In this document: positions 28,611 through 37,381 of the stretch, in pieces
Position numbering within the stretch: the first letter of the stretch is position 1
How the letters are laid out: each line of letters opens with the position of its first letter
From: Sulfurovum sp. UBA5198
GTDB taxonomy: Bacteria; Campylobacterota; Campylobacteria; Campylobacterales; Sulfurovaceae
Direction: 5' to 3'
Length of the DNA stretch: 64,000 nucleotides
Assembly (NCBI GenBank): GCA_002412865.1
Contig: DHVW01000012.1
Coordinates: forward strand, 62,001-126,000
Notes under the pieces: model-generated
The model's database searches: none
What the model was told of the DNA's origin: nothing
Seen by the model: the letters and a program-made list of their open reading frames with translations, nothing else
Made by a program: the position numbers and the translations under genes

Positions 28611-29572
28611 TAATTAATCAAAAAAAATATAGTTTCAGAAGTGCATTTAGTATGCTTGAGCTTGTGTTTGTGATAGTGATACTTGGCATAATAGCATCCA
28701 TTAGCTCTAGCGTGATAGTGCAAGTATATCAAAGCTATATACCACAAAAAGCGGCAGCCGCTGCGGCAGCAAAGACGGAGCTAGCAGCCGTCCAGATAGC
28801 AAACCGCTTGGCTAGTGCAGTTCCATGGAGTATAGTTGCAAAAAATCCAGCGGCTCCATTTACTGATTTTAGACTATTGAGCGACATCGCATTGGCTGAT
28901 ACAGGTGAAAAATACACTGCCTTAGAGTGGATAGGTGTGGATAATGATGGATTTAATACAGGAGTGTGGAGTGGATTTTGCAATACTGCTACAGCTACGC
29001 AAACAAGTTGTACATCAAATGGTAGTGCTTTTCTAACTGCTAATACGATAATATCTAACCTATCAAATGGAGAAGTTGGTCTAAATGGCACTGCCCAACA
29101 ACCAGTTGTAATTTTTAAAACTAACGCAAACTCATTTACTTCAACACCTTTAGTACAATATTCACCTGCATGTATGGGGATGACTAGTCCTGCTAATACT
29201 TCTTGTGCTATTCAGGCAACTGCTGCGACAGAGACTGGACTAATTATGCCAGCTGGTCTAAAAGCAATATCAGAACATTTCGTATTAGCGTGGAGTGCAT
29301 ACGCTCTAGTGCCAGAAGATTGTGCCGATAGAAATGGTGATGGCGTATCAGAGTGTGATTTAAATCTATACTATAACTACCAGCCATGGGAAGGTGAGCA
29401 ATACACAAGTAACGGTGTTTCTAGGGTAACGCTACTAAACAATGTAACTGTATTTAAATTTAGTCAATATGATGCTGCCATCAGATTTAAAATATGCGTA
29501 CAACAATCTATCGGCAATAATGCAAACACTCCACCAGTCACATTATGTAAAGAAAAGGTGGTCATAAGATGA
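28607..29572 (+). CDS. Type IV pilin-like protein (pseudopilin 2)
   Basis: 321 residues, the largest of the three pilin-like proteins. The prepilin signal is textbook: basic leader with FRSA, then FSMLELVFVIVILGIIASI with Glu+5 and again Ala at -1. An Ala-rich helix (KAAAAAAAKTELAAVQIANR) continues the pilin spine, and the C-terminal domain carries several Cys residues (positions around CNTATATQTSC, CADRNGDGVSEC) that may form disulfides. DRNGDGVSE resembles a short calcium-binding loop, as in pseudopilins such as GspG/GspK-type proteins. Start and stop overlap both neighbours by four bases. Confidence 0.75.
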   Translation: MIINQKKYSFRSAFSMLELVFVIVILGIIASISSSVIVQVYQSYIPQKAAAAAAAKTELAAVQIANRLASAVPWSIVAKNPAAPFTDFRLLSDIALADTGEKYTALEWIGVDNDGFNTGVWSGFCNTATATQTSCTSNGSAFLTANTIISNLSNGEVGLNGTAQQPVVIFKTNANSFTSTPLVQYSPACMGMTSPANTSCAIQATAATETGLIMPAGLKAISEHFVLAWSAYALVPEDCADRNGDGVSECDLNLYYNYQPWEGEQYTSNGVSRVTLLNNVTVFKFSQYDAAIRFKICVQQSIGNNANTPPVTLCKEKVVIR

Positions 29573-29994
29573 GAAAAGCATTTTCGATGGTTACTGCTAT
29601 ATTTGTCATACTGATACTAGCTACTATATCTATGCTAATGCTCAATATGGCAGCCACAACCACAAATAGTACAGTAGAGCAGTACCGCCATGAACAAGCA
29701 GCATTGTACGCTAAAAGCTTCACGGAACTAGCTATATTAAAAGCCACACAAGACGATAGAACCGATGGGTGCATAACAAGCTCGAATGGCAGTGTAGGTA
29801 ACTTTGCAGATGGATCAGGATATGAGGCGAATGCTACAATAACATGGGTTCTAAATGACACAACACAAGCCTGTACAGTTGTAGGAAACACATCAAATAT
29901 TATAGTAGATACAACCGTACAATACAGAAATCCTATCGACCCTGCCAATGCCCCAATAACAACTTACTTCAAAAGAACTTTACAAAAAATATAA
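29569..29994 (+). CDS. PilX/pseudopilin-like small protein lacking Glu5
   Basis: 141 residues. Leader MRKA, cut predicted before FSMVTAIFVILILATISMLM, so the prepilin-like hydrophobic N-terminus is present but the usual Glu+5 is Thr. That is seen in GspK- and PilX-type tip pilins. The rest is a short globular domain with two Cys (GCITSSNG and ACTVVGN). It is the last gene of the operon that starts with the giant protein. An MshP-like role would match its size and place. Confidence 0.6.
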   Translation: MRKAFSMVTAIFVILILATISMLMLNMAATTTNSTVEQYRHEQAALYAKSFTELAILKATQDDRTDGCITSSNGSVGNFADGSGYEANATITWVLNDTTQACTVVGNTSNIIVDTTVQYRNPIDPANAPITTYFKRTLQKI

Positions 29995-30024
29995 TTATTT
30001 TTACGATTTGCCTAGCATTTGTGC

Positions 30025-30030
30025 TACAAT
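30025..30030 (+). promoter_or_regulatory. Extended -10 promoter of hpf
   Basis: TGTGC-TACAAT lies 45 bases before the hpf ATG; AAAAGGACACACC is the ribosome site. The gene is thus separately transcribed from the pilin operon. Confidence 0.45.
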
Positions 30031-30074
30031 ATAAATACGGATTAACCCCGTAATTATATACAAAAGGACACACC

Positions 30075-30611
30075 ATGAACAGAAGTATCGTAGGAAGACA
30101 TTTTGAATTAACAGAACCAATCAAAGAGTATGCCAACAATGCAATAAATGAGCTAAAAAAATATAACCTTGATATCATATCAGTATCTACCCTAATATCA
30201 GCAGATGAGAAAAATGGCAAAAAAGGTTTCATGGTAGAGTTTGTAATAAATCTGAAAGACAAAAATACAGTTGTAGTATCTCAAAAAGACAAAGACACAT
30301 ACGCAGCCATAGATATAGCTATAGAGAGAGTCAAAAAAGTATTATCAAGACACAGCGAAAAGATTAAAAATCATAAAATCACTAGCTTTAAAGATTTGGG
30401 CAGTGACGCTGCAGCAATTAGCGAATATGTGGGAGAGGAAGAACCTGAAATTATCCCAATGGACTTAGAACTTCACAAACCAATAGATTTTGATGAAGCG
30501 GTATCACATCTAAAACTTGAAACCAATAGACAATTTATCGTATTTAATGATAGTGATGCTAATATGAGAGTTATGTATAAAAGAGCAGATGGTAAGTTTG
30601 GATTATATTAA
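30075..30611 (+). CDS. hpf: Ribosome hibernation promoting factor, long form
   Basis: 178 residues, the long HPF type that drives 100S ribosome dimers in resting cells. The N-terminal S30AE/RaiA domain (beta-alpha-beta-beta-beta-alpha) runs from MNRSIVGRHFELTEPIKEYA through YAAIDIAIERVKKVLSRH to about residue 100; an acidic linker follows (EYVGEEEPEI); the C-terminal dimerisation domain is IIPMDLELHKPIDFDEAV through FIVFNDSDANMRVMYKRADGKFGLY. The domain pair and length leave little doubt. Confidence 0.93.
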   Translation: MNRSIVGRHFELTEPIKEYANNAINELKKYNLDIISVSTLISADEKNGKKGFMVEFVINLKDKNTVVVSQKDKDTYAAIDIAIERVKKVLSRHSEKIKNHKITSFKDLGSDAAAISEYVGEEEPEIIPMDLELHKPIDFDEAVSHLKLETNRQFIVFNDSDANMRVMYKRADGKFGLY

Positions 30612-30702
30612 GCCATTGAATGGTGTCACATGAACGCCACGAAAGCCACTAATTTTTGCTTTGTGAAAATAGTGAGCGATTCGTGAATGTGACGATTTTT
30701 GC

Positions 30703-30724
30703 AATACTTTTATAAAAAAGTATT
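30703..30724. terminator. AT-rich hairpin between convergent hpf and rsmD
   Basis: A perfect 9-bp stem, AATACTTTT pairing with AAAAGTATT, with an ATAA loop. It sits between two convergent genes and could end both transcripts, but without any G-C core it is weak. Confidence 0.3.
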
Positions 30725-30749
30725 AAAGAAGAAATTCATTGTTAAAGTT

Positions 30750-31343
30750 TTATGTAAACTTATAATAGCTTAAAACACTTTTCCCAAATCTCTTTTGTTT
30801 TTGAAGTATCAATTCTCCAATTTCAAGAGGTAATTCAAGAGTATTCATATGTTCAATTATAGCCATCTCACACACATCTCGTTCTATGGATTTTATCAAA
30901 GCTATTGTGTCATCATAAATATCTTCCATGCCAACTCTAGTGGCAAATGGTGGATCAAAGTAGAAGTATGTTTTTACTTTTAAGTTCTTAATCTCATTAT
31001 ATAACGCCTCAAATTTAGCAAAACTATTACCTTTGATAATTGTACATTTTTGTGGCTCAAGTCTGGCTACATTATGTCTCAAAATCTCCAAGGCATCGCT
31101 ATTTTTTTCCATAAAATAGACTCGATTTGCTCCACGGCTGAGTGCTTCTAGTCCTACAGAGCCACTACCTGCGAATACCTCTACAAAGTTTTTGTCTATT
31201 ATGTCAAATTGTAATGTGTTAAAAAATGACTCTTTTAAAATTGATTTTGAGCTTCTAGTAGTACTAATATCAGGGATTAGTATCATTTTACCCTTGAATT
31301 TTCCAGCGATTATAGGTGTTGTGAATGTTTTTATATTTATCAT
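30750..31343 (-). CDS. rsmD: 16S rRNA (guanine966-N2)-methyltransferase
   Basis: SAM-dependent methyltransferase acting on G966 of 16S rRNA in the assembling 30S subunit. 197 residues. After the family's GKFKGKMILIPD...TTRSSKSILKESFFNTL entry it has motif I FVEVFAGSGSVGLEALSRGA, the acidic FMEKNSDALEIL, and the catalytic YFYFDPPF (N/DPPF motif IV). An extended -10 box almost touches the ATG, and no ribosome site is visible, so the mRNA may be leaderless. The gene lies 21 bases behind the NlpC/P60 gene. Confidence 0.9.
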   Translation of the reverse strand: MINIKTFTTPIIAGKFKGKMILIPDISTTRSSKSILKESFFNTLQFDIIDKNFVEVFAGSGSVGLEALSRGANRVYFMEKNSDALEILRHNVARLEPQKCTIIKGNSFAKFEALYNEIKNLKVKTYFYFDPPFATRVGMEDIYDDTIALIKSIERDVCEMAIIEHMNTLELPLEIGELILQKQKRFGKSVLSYYKFT

Positions 31344-31348
31344 ATGGA

Positions 31349-31354
31349 ATTATA
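31349..31354 (-). promoter_or_regulatory. Extended -10 five bases before rsmD start
   Basis: The minus strand reads TGATATAAT, then TCCAT, then the rsmD ATG. Transcription would begin at or within a base or two of the start codon. Confidence 0.45.
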
Positions 31355-31364
31355 TCACAAAGAG

Positions 31365-32684
31365 TTAAAAAGATATAATCTCTTTTAGTGTCTCGATAAG
31401 CTGGCTCTCTGGTCTTATATTTTCCATCTCTTTACCCGGTTCTGTTGTGGTAATAATTGTCCGTCCAGTGATAAGCTTTTTATAGTCTTTTTGGCGAATA
31501 CCCCAGTATGCGTGCATAACTATCGGTTCATTGTTATACTCTCCAATATAAAGCACTATATGTCCTGGCACAAAAAGCATCGAGCGAAAAGGCACAGCAT
31601 TTGCTAAAATTTTTGCTTTTTTCTCCTCTTTTGTTAATCCTTCAAGCGATATACTGGTTCCATCACCTGCTTGTTGCGACGAGTTACGGCGTAAAAATAT
31701 ACCAAATGGAGCAAAAAAATCTCTAGTTAATGCAGAACAATCTCTAGTCTCACAACTCTCACCCCAACCATATGGTTCATTAACAAATGCAGTGGCTATC
31801 TTTGCTATATTTTCTGGAGTAAACGCAACTGGTTTTTTGGCTATCATTCCTGCAGTTACAGGGAGGGCTTTTTGTAATACTGCCATACCATTTGCATCCC
31901 TAGTAGCAAACAAATAGCCATCTCTATCATACGGGAAAATAGTACCGAGTTTGACTAGACTAATAGATGTTGCTTCGTTTTTTAATCGTAAATTATCTTC
32001 AATTGTTATGGCATAATTTCCATTTCTGAATTTTGAGATGAATTCATCATCAACAAGTGCTATATCTTGTTTCCAGACCCAGCCAAATGCATAAGCACCA
32101 TGCACAAATGCCCATAAACCGTCTACTGAATAGTGCGAAACAAATAATGGCATATTAATAGCATATGAGCTATTTTGATTATAGTCAAAAGGGAAACCCT
32201 CACCAGTTTGAGCTGGATCACGGTAATATGCATCACTCATCGGCAAAGATTTCAAGTCAACTCTTTTGACCGTAATTGCTCTTGCTTTGACTGTATTATA
32301 TTTCCACATTGCAGAATTATATATCCAATAGTCATAATAATTTGCTCCATAAAGAGATCTATCTTCACGATAAATAGGTTTACTCTTTACGAAACGAGCT
32401 TCCCAGCCAAAGTCTCTACTATTTATATCAAGGGCTTCTATGTTCCATGGATTAAAATACTTTTTATTATATTCATCATCTTGTGCTTTTTGTTTTGCAT
32501 AGTCTATCGGTTTTATTTTTGCAGCGTAATAGCTTAAATCTTGAGGAATATTTTCCATATCGCCAACAACAGCTTTATCCATTTTGTCTATTTTACTAGG
32601 TTCTCTAGTACTTGATTGAAGATAATAATCAGCATTTAGAGATGAGAAACAAACTGCTAATAATATAATAATTTTAATTTTCAT
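31365..32684 (-). CDS. Secreted NlpC/P60 peptidoglycan hydrolase with SH3 domains
   Basis: Periplasmic cell-wall endopeptidase candidate of 439 residues. I start at the ATG at 32684, which opens a signal peptide (MKIKIIILLAVCFSSLNA); the GTG two codons earlier is less likely. A long N-terminal part with aromatic SH3-like segments (SVDGLWAFVHGAYAFGWVW, KLGTIFPYDRDGYLFA) precedes the NlpC/P60 domain: YGWGESCETRDCSALTRDFF holds the catalytic Cys of the DCSA motif, and PGHIVLYIGEYNNEPIVMHAY holds the His. This domain order is seen in SH3/C40 enzymes of Campylobacterota. It is upstream of rsmD. Confidence 0.82.
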   Translation of the reverse strand: MKIKIIILLAVCFSSLNADYYLQSSTREPSKIDKMDKAVVGDMENIPQDLSYYAAKIKPIDYAKQKAQDDEYNKKYFNPWNIEALDINSRDFGWEARFVKSKPIYREDRSLYGANYYDYWIYNSAMWKYNTVKARAITVKRVDLKSLPMSDAYYRDPAQTGEGFPFDYNQNSSYAINMPLFVSHYSVDGLWAFVHGAYAFGWVWKQDIALVDDEFISKFRNGNYAITIEDNLRLKNEATSISLVKLGTIFPYDRDGYLFATRDANGMAVLQKALPVTAGMIAKKPVAFTPENIAKIATAFVNEPYGWGESCETRDCSALTRDFFAPFGIFLRRNSSQQAGDGTSISLEGLTKEEKKAKILANAVPFRSMLFVPGHIVLYIGEYNNEPIVMHAYWGIRQKDYKKLITGRTIITTTEPGKEMENIRPESQLIETLKEIISF

Positions 32685-32742
32685 CTGCACATTACTCTTT
32701 TTAGTTTATTTAATTATATTATACTAAAATAAAGTTAATCAC

Positions 32743-34545
32743 TTATAAACACTCTTTAGCTTTTATTATTATATCTTCATCATTTCCCATATCTAGCCAT
32801 CTAAATTTTATACCGCTTTGGATAGTGCCATCAAGTATATCTCCGCTATTTCTAAACTGTAAATCAAGCTTTGCTACATCAAAGCCACTCATTGTTTTAG
32901 TAAAAATATCTAATCTTTTATTTGGCTCACTACTATTAGTATATAAATAGCAATAACTCTTTAGTCCATTTCGCCCAACTCTACCTCGTAGCTGATGCAA
33001 GGTAGCAAGCCCAAGCCTTTCTGCCCCCACGATAACTACCATTGTTAGCCTAGGCAATGATATCCCCACCTCCACAACTGTAGTCGCTAGTAAAATATCT
33101 CCTTCTTCTCTAAACTCCATTAGCACCTTTTCTTTGTCTTTGTCTTTGCCGTGCGTTACAAAGACATTATCAAAATTTTTCTCCCAAAAACCTCTGGCAA
33201 CATCTAGTGATTGATATGGTATCTGTTCGCTTTCATTCACCAATGGATAGACTATAAGCACTTGATGATTTTGTTCTATTTCATCTCTGATTCGACACAA
33301 TAAATCGGCAAAATTTGATTTTGATATTACCTTTGTGGCTATATCTTTTGTAAATGGTGTGGTTGTAATTAGGCTTACATCTATAAGGGCGGAGTTCATC
33401 ATGGCTTGAGTACGAGGAATAGGAGTAGCCGAGAACTGTAACATATGAGGCTTTTTCTTATTCTCCACAAATCCACACTCCAATCTTTGCCTCTGAGCTG
33501 TACCAAAACGATGTTGCTCATCTATCATTACAAGCCCTACTTCGCCCAAATCTTCTTTGTAAAGTAATGCATGAGTGCCAATTATCAAATGGGCTTCTTT
33601 ATAGTCATTATGATTTGTTTTTTGTGTCACTAGAGCTATTTTCATAAAAGATGAGAGATATTTGCTAGCCTCTTCATAAAGCTGAAGTGCCAAAAGTGAA
33701 GTAGGAGCCATAAGCACACTTCTGTGCGGTAACGCCATCATCGCTGAGCTTAAAATTACCATTGTCTTTCCACTACCAACATCTCCAACGACCATTCGTT
33801 TTGTTGCTTTTGTGCTACTAGCGAAATCTATTTTTATATCTTCTATACATTTTAATTGTTCGTTCGTGAGCCTGAATGGTAATTGCTCTAAAAACTTATC
33901 AATCCTTCCATTCAATTCTACCTTTGGTGGATAATCTACTCTCTTGCCTTTGAGTTTTTTTAGATGATTTAGTGCTTCTGTATATTTTAGTGCATATATA
34001 ATATCACTCTTGTATGATTTATCTTCGAATATATCGCTTAGCGTATTTGGAAAATGAAGCGTATAGATAGCTTTTGATATTTTTTCATCAAGCCCACTTG
34101 AGATTAAATTCTCTATTGTGACATATTTTTTTATTAAATCTTTTAGTTCTGTTGTTTTTAATATCGTTTTATATTTTGGAACTATTTGATTTGGAGTTGT
34201 GATTTTTTTTGGTTGCGTTAATTGCCAAAAGCCATTATATTGACCTACTTTACCTTGCAAGAAATGTTTTGTATTTGGTGCGAATGTAGCATAATGGTAT
34301 GGCATAACTTTAAAAAAAGTAGCACTTATATTTGTTTTAAAATCAATTAGATTAAAAACTATTTGTAGTTTGCCATTGACATTTTTCAGTTTCAGCACTA
34401 CTGCTCGTGCTGTTATGACGCTATCTAATTCTATTTTTTTTGATAGTGTCGTGTCATCATATCCACTGGGTATTATAAGCGCTAAATCTAGCAAGGTATA
34501 TATTTTTAATTTTGAAAATAGTGCCTTGTCTTCACTCTCTATCAT
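32743..34545 (-). CDS. recG: RecG, ATP-dependent DNA helicase
   Basis: Branch-migration helicase that remodels stalled forks and Holliday junctions. 600 residues, about 90 shorter than E. coli RecG but close to what Campylobacterota carry; the shortening is in the N-terminal wedge part. Motif I is VVGDVGSGKTMVILSSA, motif II is VMIDEQHRFG (DEQH box), motif III FSATPIPRT, and motifs V-VI include LLATTVVEVGISLP and LHQLRGRVGRNG. It ends with the TRG-type FRNSGDILDG. The gene stands between M16-like and NlpC/P60 genes on the same strand. Confidence 0.93.
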   Translation of the reverse strand: MIESEDKALFSKLKIYTLLDLALIIPSGYDDTTLSKKIELDSVITARAVVLKLKNVNGKLQIVFNLIDFKTNISATFFKVMPYHYATFAPNTKHFLQGKVGQYNGFWQLTQPKKITTPNQIVPKYKTILKTTELKDLIKKYVTIENLISSGLDEKISKAIYTLHFPNTLSDIFEDKSYKSDIIYALKYTEALNHLKKLKGKRVDYPPKVELNGRIDKFLEQLPFRLTNEQLKCIEDIKIDFASSTKATKRMVVGDVGSGKTMVILSSAMMALPHRSVLMAPTSLLALQLYEEASKYLSSFMKIALVTQKTNHNDYKEAHLIIGTHALLYKEDLGEVGLVMIDEQHRFGTAQRQRLECGFVENKKKPHMLQFSATPIPRTQAMMNSALIDVSLITTTPFTKDIATKVISKSNFADLLCRIRDEIEQNHQVLIVYPLVNESEQIPYQSLDVARGFWEKNFDNVFVTHGKDKDKEKVLMEFREEGDILLATTVVEVGISLPRLTMVVIVGAERLGLATLHQLRGRVGRNGLKSYCYLYTNSSEPNKRLDIFTKTMSGFDVAKLDLQFRNSGDILDGTIQSGIKFRWLDMGNDEDIIIKAKECL

Positions 34546-34613
34546 TAGGTATCCTTTAACGATATTTTACCTAAATGAGAAAAAAGACTCAAAAATATAT
34601 CAAAATGTCATAT

Positions 34614-35897
34614 TTATTTTGCTTTTGTAACCACTGAAAATGATAAGTCTCGTATTTCAGGATGTAAAGCTATAAACTCATTCATCTCTTTTAAGCTCAC
34701 TTTTGATAGTAGCTCTAGTTGCGTTTTGCTATATCCTTGTTCTCTATCATTATAATACTCATCATACCCACGATTAAGTCTTTGTGATAGTGTCTCTACT
34801 CTAAGTGGCTCACTACCTACTAAGAACTCTTTAGCTCCAATTAGCTCTTCTTCTGTAATACCATTTTTGACAAAATCATCTATAACTTCTTTGACTACTC
34901 TCATAGCCTCATCTTGGCTCTCTAATTTTGTCTGCAAGTAACCGCTCAAGTGGCTATTATTTTTAGTGCGGTTTAGCGAAGCGTATGCACTATATGCCAA
35001 GCCTCTTTTTACCCTAATCTCTTCCATTATGCGACTACCAAAACCACCACTACCAAGTATATATTCCATAATTTTGGCTTTGTACTGGTCTGGCTCTTTA
35101 TAAGAATAGTGAAATGGTGCCCCAAAATAGACATAGGCTTGTTGTGTATCTTTTTGATTATGAAACTCTGTTTTTGGTATAGCTCGAGCGGATACAGGTG
35201 CTAATGGTGTAGTTTTAACATTAGGGAGAGCTTCAAGTATCTCTTTACTATATTTTACAACCTCATCTTGAGTTATATCTCCACCTGCTAAGACTAGAGC
35301 GTTATTGTAGCCTAAATGTGTATTTAAAAAACTCTTTATATCTTCAAGTGTAATCAAACCAATCTCTTTTGGCTGTCCCTCATACGACCTAGCCAACGGC
35401 GTTCCCTCAAAAAGCAATTTTCGTAAACCAATATTAGCTATATAATCATAATCGCTTAATTTTGCACGCAAACTACCTATCTTTTGTCTTTTGATTTTAG
35501 ATAGAGTCTCAGATGTATAATTGGGATCTTTTAAGAGTTCTTTTAATAGCTCGACGCCTTTTGGAAATTCACTTTTTAAGCCACTAACTTCAATTACAAA
35601 GCTCTCTCTACCTACATACGAAGAAAGTGTTAGTGCTTGATTATCAAGCTTAGTAGCAAAACCTGTACTCCCATCTTTTTTAGTGCCTTCATTTAGAAGT
35701 TTTGAGCTAAGCTCACCTAATGCATCTTTGCTTGTATTGAGTGAGCCACTATGTTCAAATATAAACTGCATTGTCACAATAGGTAATTGCTGATTTGACT
35801 CAAATACCATAGGTATCTTTTCACCTTTGATATCTATATACTGTAAATCTGTTGCCATTGCAAAAACTCCTAAAAAAAATATTATTAAATAACGCAT
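34614..35897 (-). CDS. M16-family peptidase-like protein with lost zinc site
   Basis: Exported protein of 427 residues with signal MRYLIIFFLGVFAMA. Two insulinase/M16 folds are visible: the N-terminal half (VTMQFIFEHSGSLNTS...) and the C-terminal half with GSGGFGSRIMEEIRVKRGLAYSAYA, the R/Y signature of the substrate-binding half. The inverted zinc motif HxxEH should fall at about residues 62-66, but the sequence there reads ALGELSSKLLNEGT: both His and the catalytic Glu are gone. It is therefore probably the non-catalytic partner of a heterodimeric M16 protease, or a chaperone-like pseudo-enzyme. No second M16 gene is in this window. It follows mqnC. Confidence 0.82.
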   Translation of the reverse strand: MRYLIIFFLGVFAMATDLQYIDIKGEKIPMVFESNQQLPIVTMQFIFEHSGSLNTSKDALGELSSKLLNEGTKKDGSTGFATKLDNQALTLSSYVGRESFVIEVSGLKSEFPKGVELLKELLKDPNYTSETLSKIKRQKIGSLRAKLSDYDYIANIGLRKLLFEGTPLARSYEGQPKEIGLITLEDIKSFLNTHLGYNNALVLAGGDITQDEVVKYSKEILEALPNVKTTPLAPVSARAIPKTEFHNQKDTQQAYVYFGAPFHYSYKEPDQYKAKIMEYILGSGGFGSRIMEEIRVKRGLAYSAYASLNRTKNNSHLSGYLQTKLESQDEAMRVVKEVIDDFVKNGITEEELIGAKEFLVGSEPLRVETLSQRLNRGYDEYYNDREQGYSKTQLELLSKVSLKEMNEFIALHPEIRDLSFSVVTKAK

Positions 35898-35902
35898 AGA
35901 GA

Positions 35903-36955
35903 TTAATATCTCTCTAAAATTTCATACGCAGTATTGCGCTTTGCAGGATGTTCGCCTATATCTCTAATAAGCGTTATCATCTCATCAGTATTCATACAGT
36001 TTGTTGCTCCAGCTGCTGCTACTACATTCTCTTCCATCATAGTCGAGCCTAAATCATTTGCTCCATAAAGAAGTGCCATTTGACCTATGTAACTACCTTG
36101 AGTTACCCATGAGCTTTGTATATTTTGGAAATTATCCAAAAATAGCCTTGATACTGCCAAAAGCCTTAAGTATCTGCTTGATGATTGTTTTTCTATCTCT
36201 GGCATTTCGGCTTTTAGTTGTGTGTGCGAACCTTGGAATGACCACATGATATAGGCTCTAAATCCACCTGTTTCATCTTGGAGTGAACGGATATATTCCC
36301 AATGCTCTACTATCTCTCTAGTAGTCTCCACAGTCCCAAACATCATAGTTGCTGTAGACATAATTCCTAGTTTATGAGCCTCTCTATGAACTTCAAGCCA
36401 TTCATCTTTATCAAGTTTTTTTGGTGCAATTATATCTCGAACTCTATCACTTAGGATTTCAGCTCCTGCTCCAGGAATAGAGCTAAGGCCTTTTGCTTTT
36501 AATCGTTTTAAGACTTCATGAATAGAAATTTTAGAGCGTTTTGCTATATAATCAATCTCAATAGCAGAAAAACCATGAATGGTAATAGTCGGGTATTTAT
36601 CGTGAATATGTCCCACTAAATCCTCATACCATTCAATTTCAAGCCGTGGATGTACGCCACCTTGAAACAGTATCTGAGTACCGCCAATAGCAATAAGTTC
36701 ATCTATCTTCTCATCAATCTCATCAAATGTAAGAATATATCCATCTTCATCTTTTTCATGGCGATAAAATGCACAAAATTTACAATCCACCCAGCAAACA
36801 TTTGTATAGTTAATATTTCTATCTACAATAAAAGTCGTAATACCATCAGGGTGTAGCTCTTTTTTTTTCTCCATAGCCATGCGACCAAGAGTTTTCAAGT
36901 CCACATTTTCGATAAGCTCTACTGCTTCATCGATACTCATCCTGCTTGTTGTCAT
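35903..36955 (-). CDS. mqnC: Cyclic dehypoxanthinyl futalosine synthase
   Basis: Radical-SAM enzyme of the futalosine route to menaquinone. 350 residues. The cluster-binding motif is CWVDCKFCAFYRH (CxxxCxxC) near residue 54, after VDRNINYTNV; other family marks are GGTQILFQGGVHP, the Pro-rich SSIPGAGAEILSDRVR, and GANDLGSTMMEENVVAAAG near the end. MqnC in place of MenB-type genes is typical for Campylobacterota. The start is 36955; a second ATG five codons on is possible. It lies three bases after nusB and five bases before the M16-like gene, so they form one transcript. Confidence 0.93.
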   Translation of the reverse strand: MTTSRMSIDEAVELIENVDLKTLGRMAMEKKKELHPDGITTFIVDRNINYTNVCWVDCKFCAFYRHEKDEDGYILTFDEIDEKIDELIAIGGTQILFQGGVHPRLEIEWYEDLVGHIHDKYPTITIHGFSAIEIDYIAKRSKISIHEVLKRLKAKGLSSIPGAGAEILSDRVRDIIAPKKLDKDEWLEVHREAHKLGIMSTATMMFGTVETTREIVEHWEYIRSLQDETGGFRAYIMWSFQGSHTQLKAEMPEIEKQSSSRYLRLLAVSRLFLDNFQNIQSSWVTQGSYIGQMALLYGANDLGSTMMEENVVAAAGATNCMNTDEMITLIRDIGEHPAKRNTAYEILERY

Positions 36956-36958
36956 ATT

Positions 36959-37381
36959 TTATTCTTCTTCGTCACTTTTGCTCTTTGGCTCTTTACCTAT
37001 GGAATCAAGTACGCCATTTATAAATGCTGGACCTTTTTCATCGGCTAGATTTTTTGCTAGCTCTACGCATTCATTGATAATTATTGCTCTATCAGTACCA
37101 GCTATCATAATCTCATACGCTCCAAGTCTCATAATCGCTTTTTCAATTTTACCAATACTATCCATGTCCCAAGTAGAGAGATGTTTGCTAAGCTCATTAT
37201 CTATCATGGCTAGATTATCTATTGTGCCTTTGAATAGTTCATTTGAGAACTCTCGTTGTTTGTTTCTTATCTTTTGCTCTTCAAGTATCTCATCGAAAAA
37301 TGTACCGATTGTCTCATTGCCCAAATCGTATGCATATAAAAGCCCTACAACCGCACTTCTTGCTTGCTGTCTAGTTGCCAT
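36959..37381 (-). CDS. nusB: NusB, transcription antitermination factor
   Basis: RNA-binding protein of the rRNA antitermination complex with NusE (S10). 140 residues. The all-helical family pattern is clear: start [19 protein letters not shown], middle FSNELFKGTIDNLAMIDNEL, and the characteristic IGKIEKAIMRLGAYEIM, INECVELAKNLADEKGPAFINGVLD. The start ATG overlaps the ribH stop by one base, giving translational coupling. ribH-nusB is a conserved pair in bacteria. Confidence 0.95.
   Translation of the reverse strand: MATRQQARSAVVGLLYAYDLGNETIGTFFDEILEEQKIRNKQREFSNELFKGTIDNLAMIDNELSKHLSTWDMDSIGKIEKAIMRLGAYEIMIAGTDRAIIINECVELAKNLADEKGPAFINGVLDSIGKEPKSKSDEEE

Noticed and set aside
30612..30749. 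Possible tRNA or small RNA between hpf and rsmD
   Set aside because: No cloverleaf or CCA end could be drawn; only an A/T hairpin is present.
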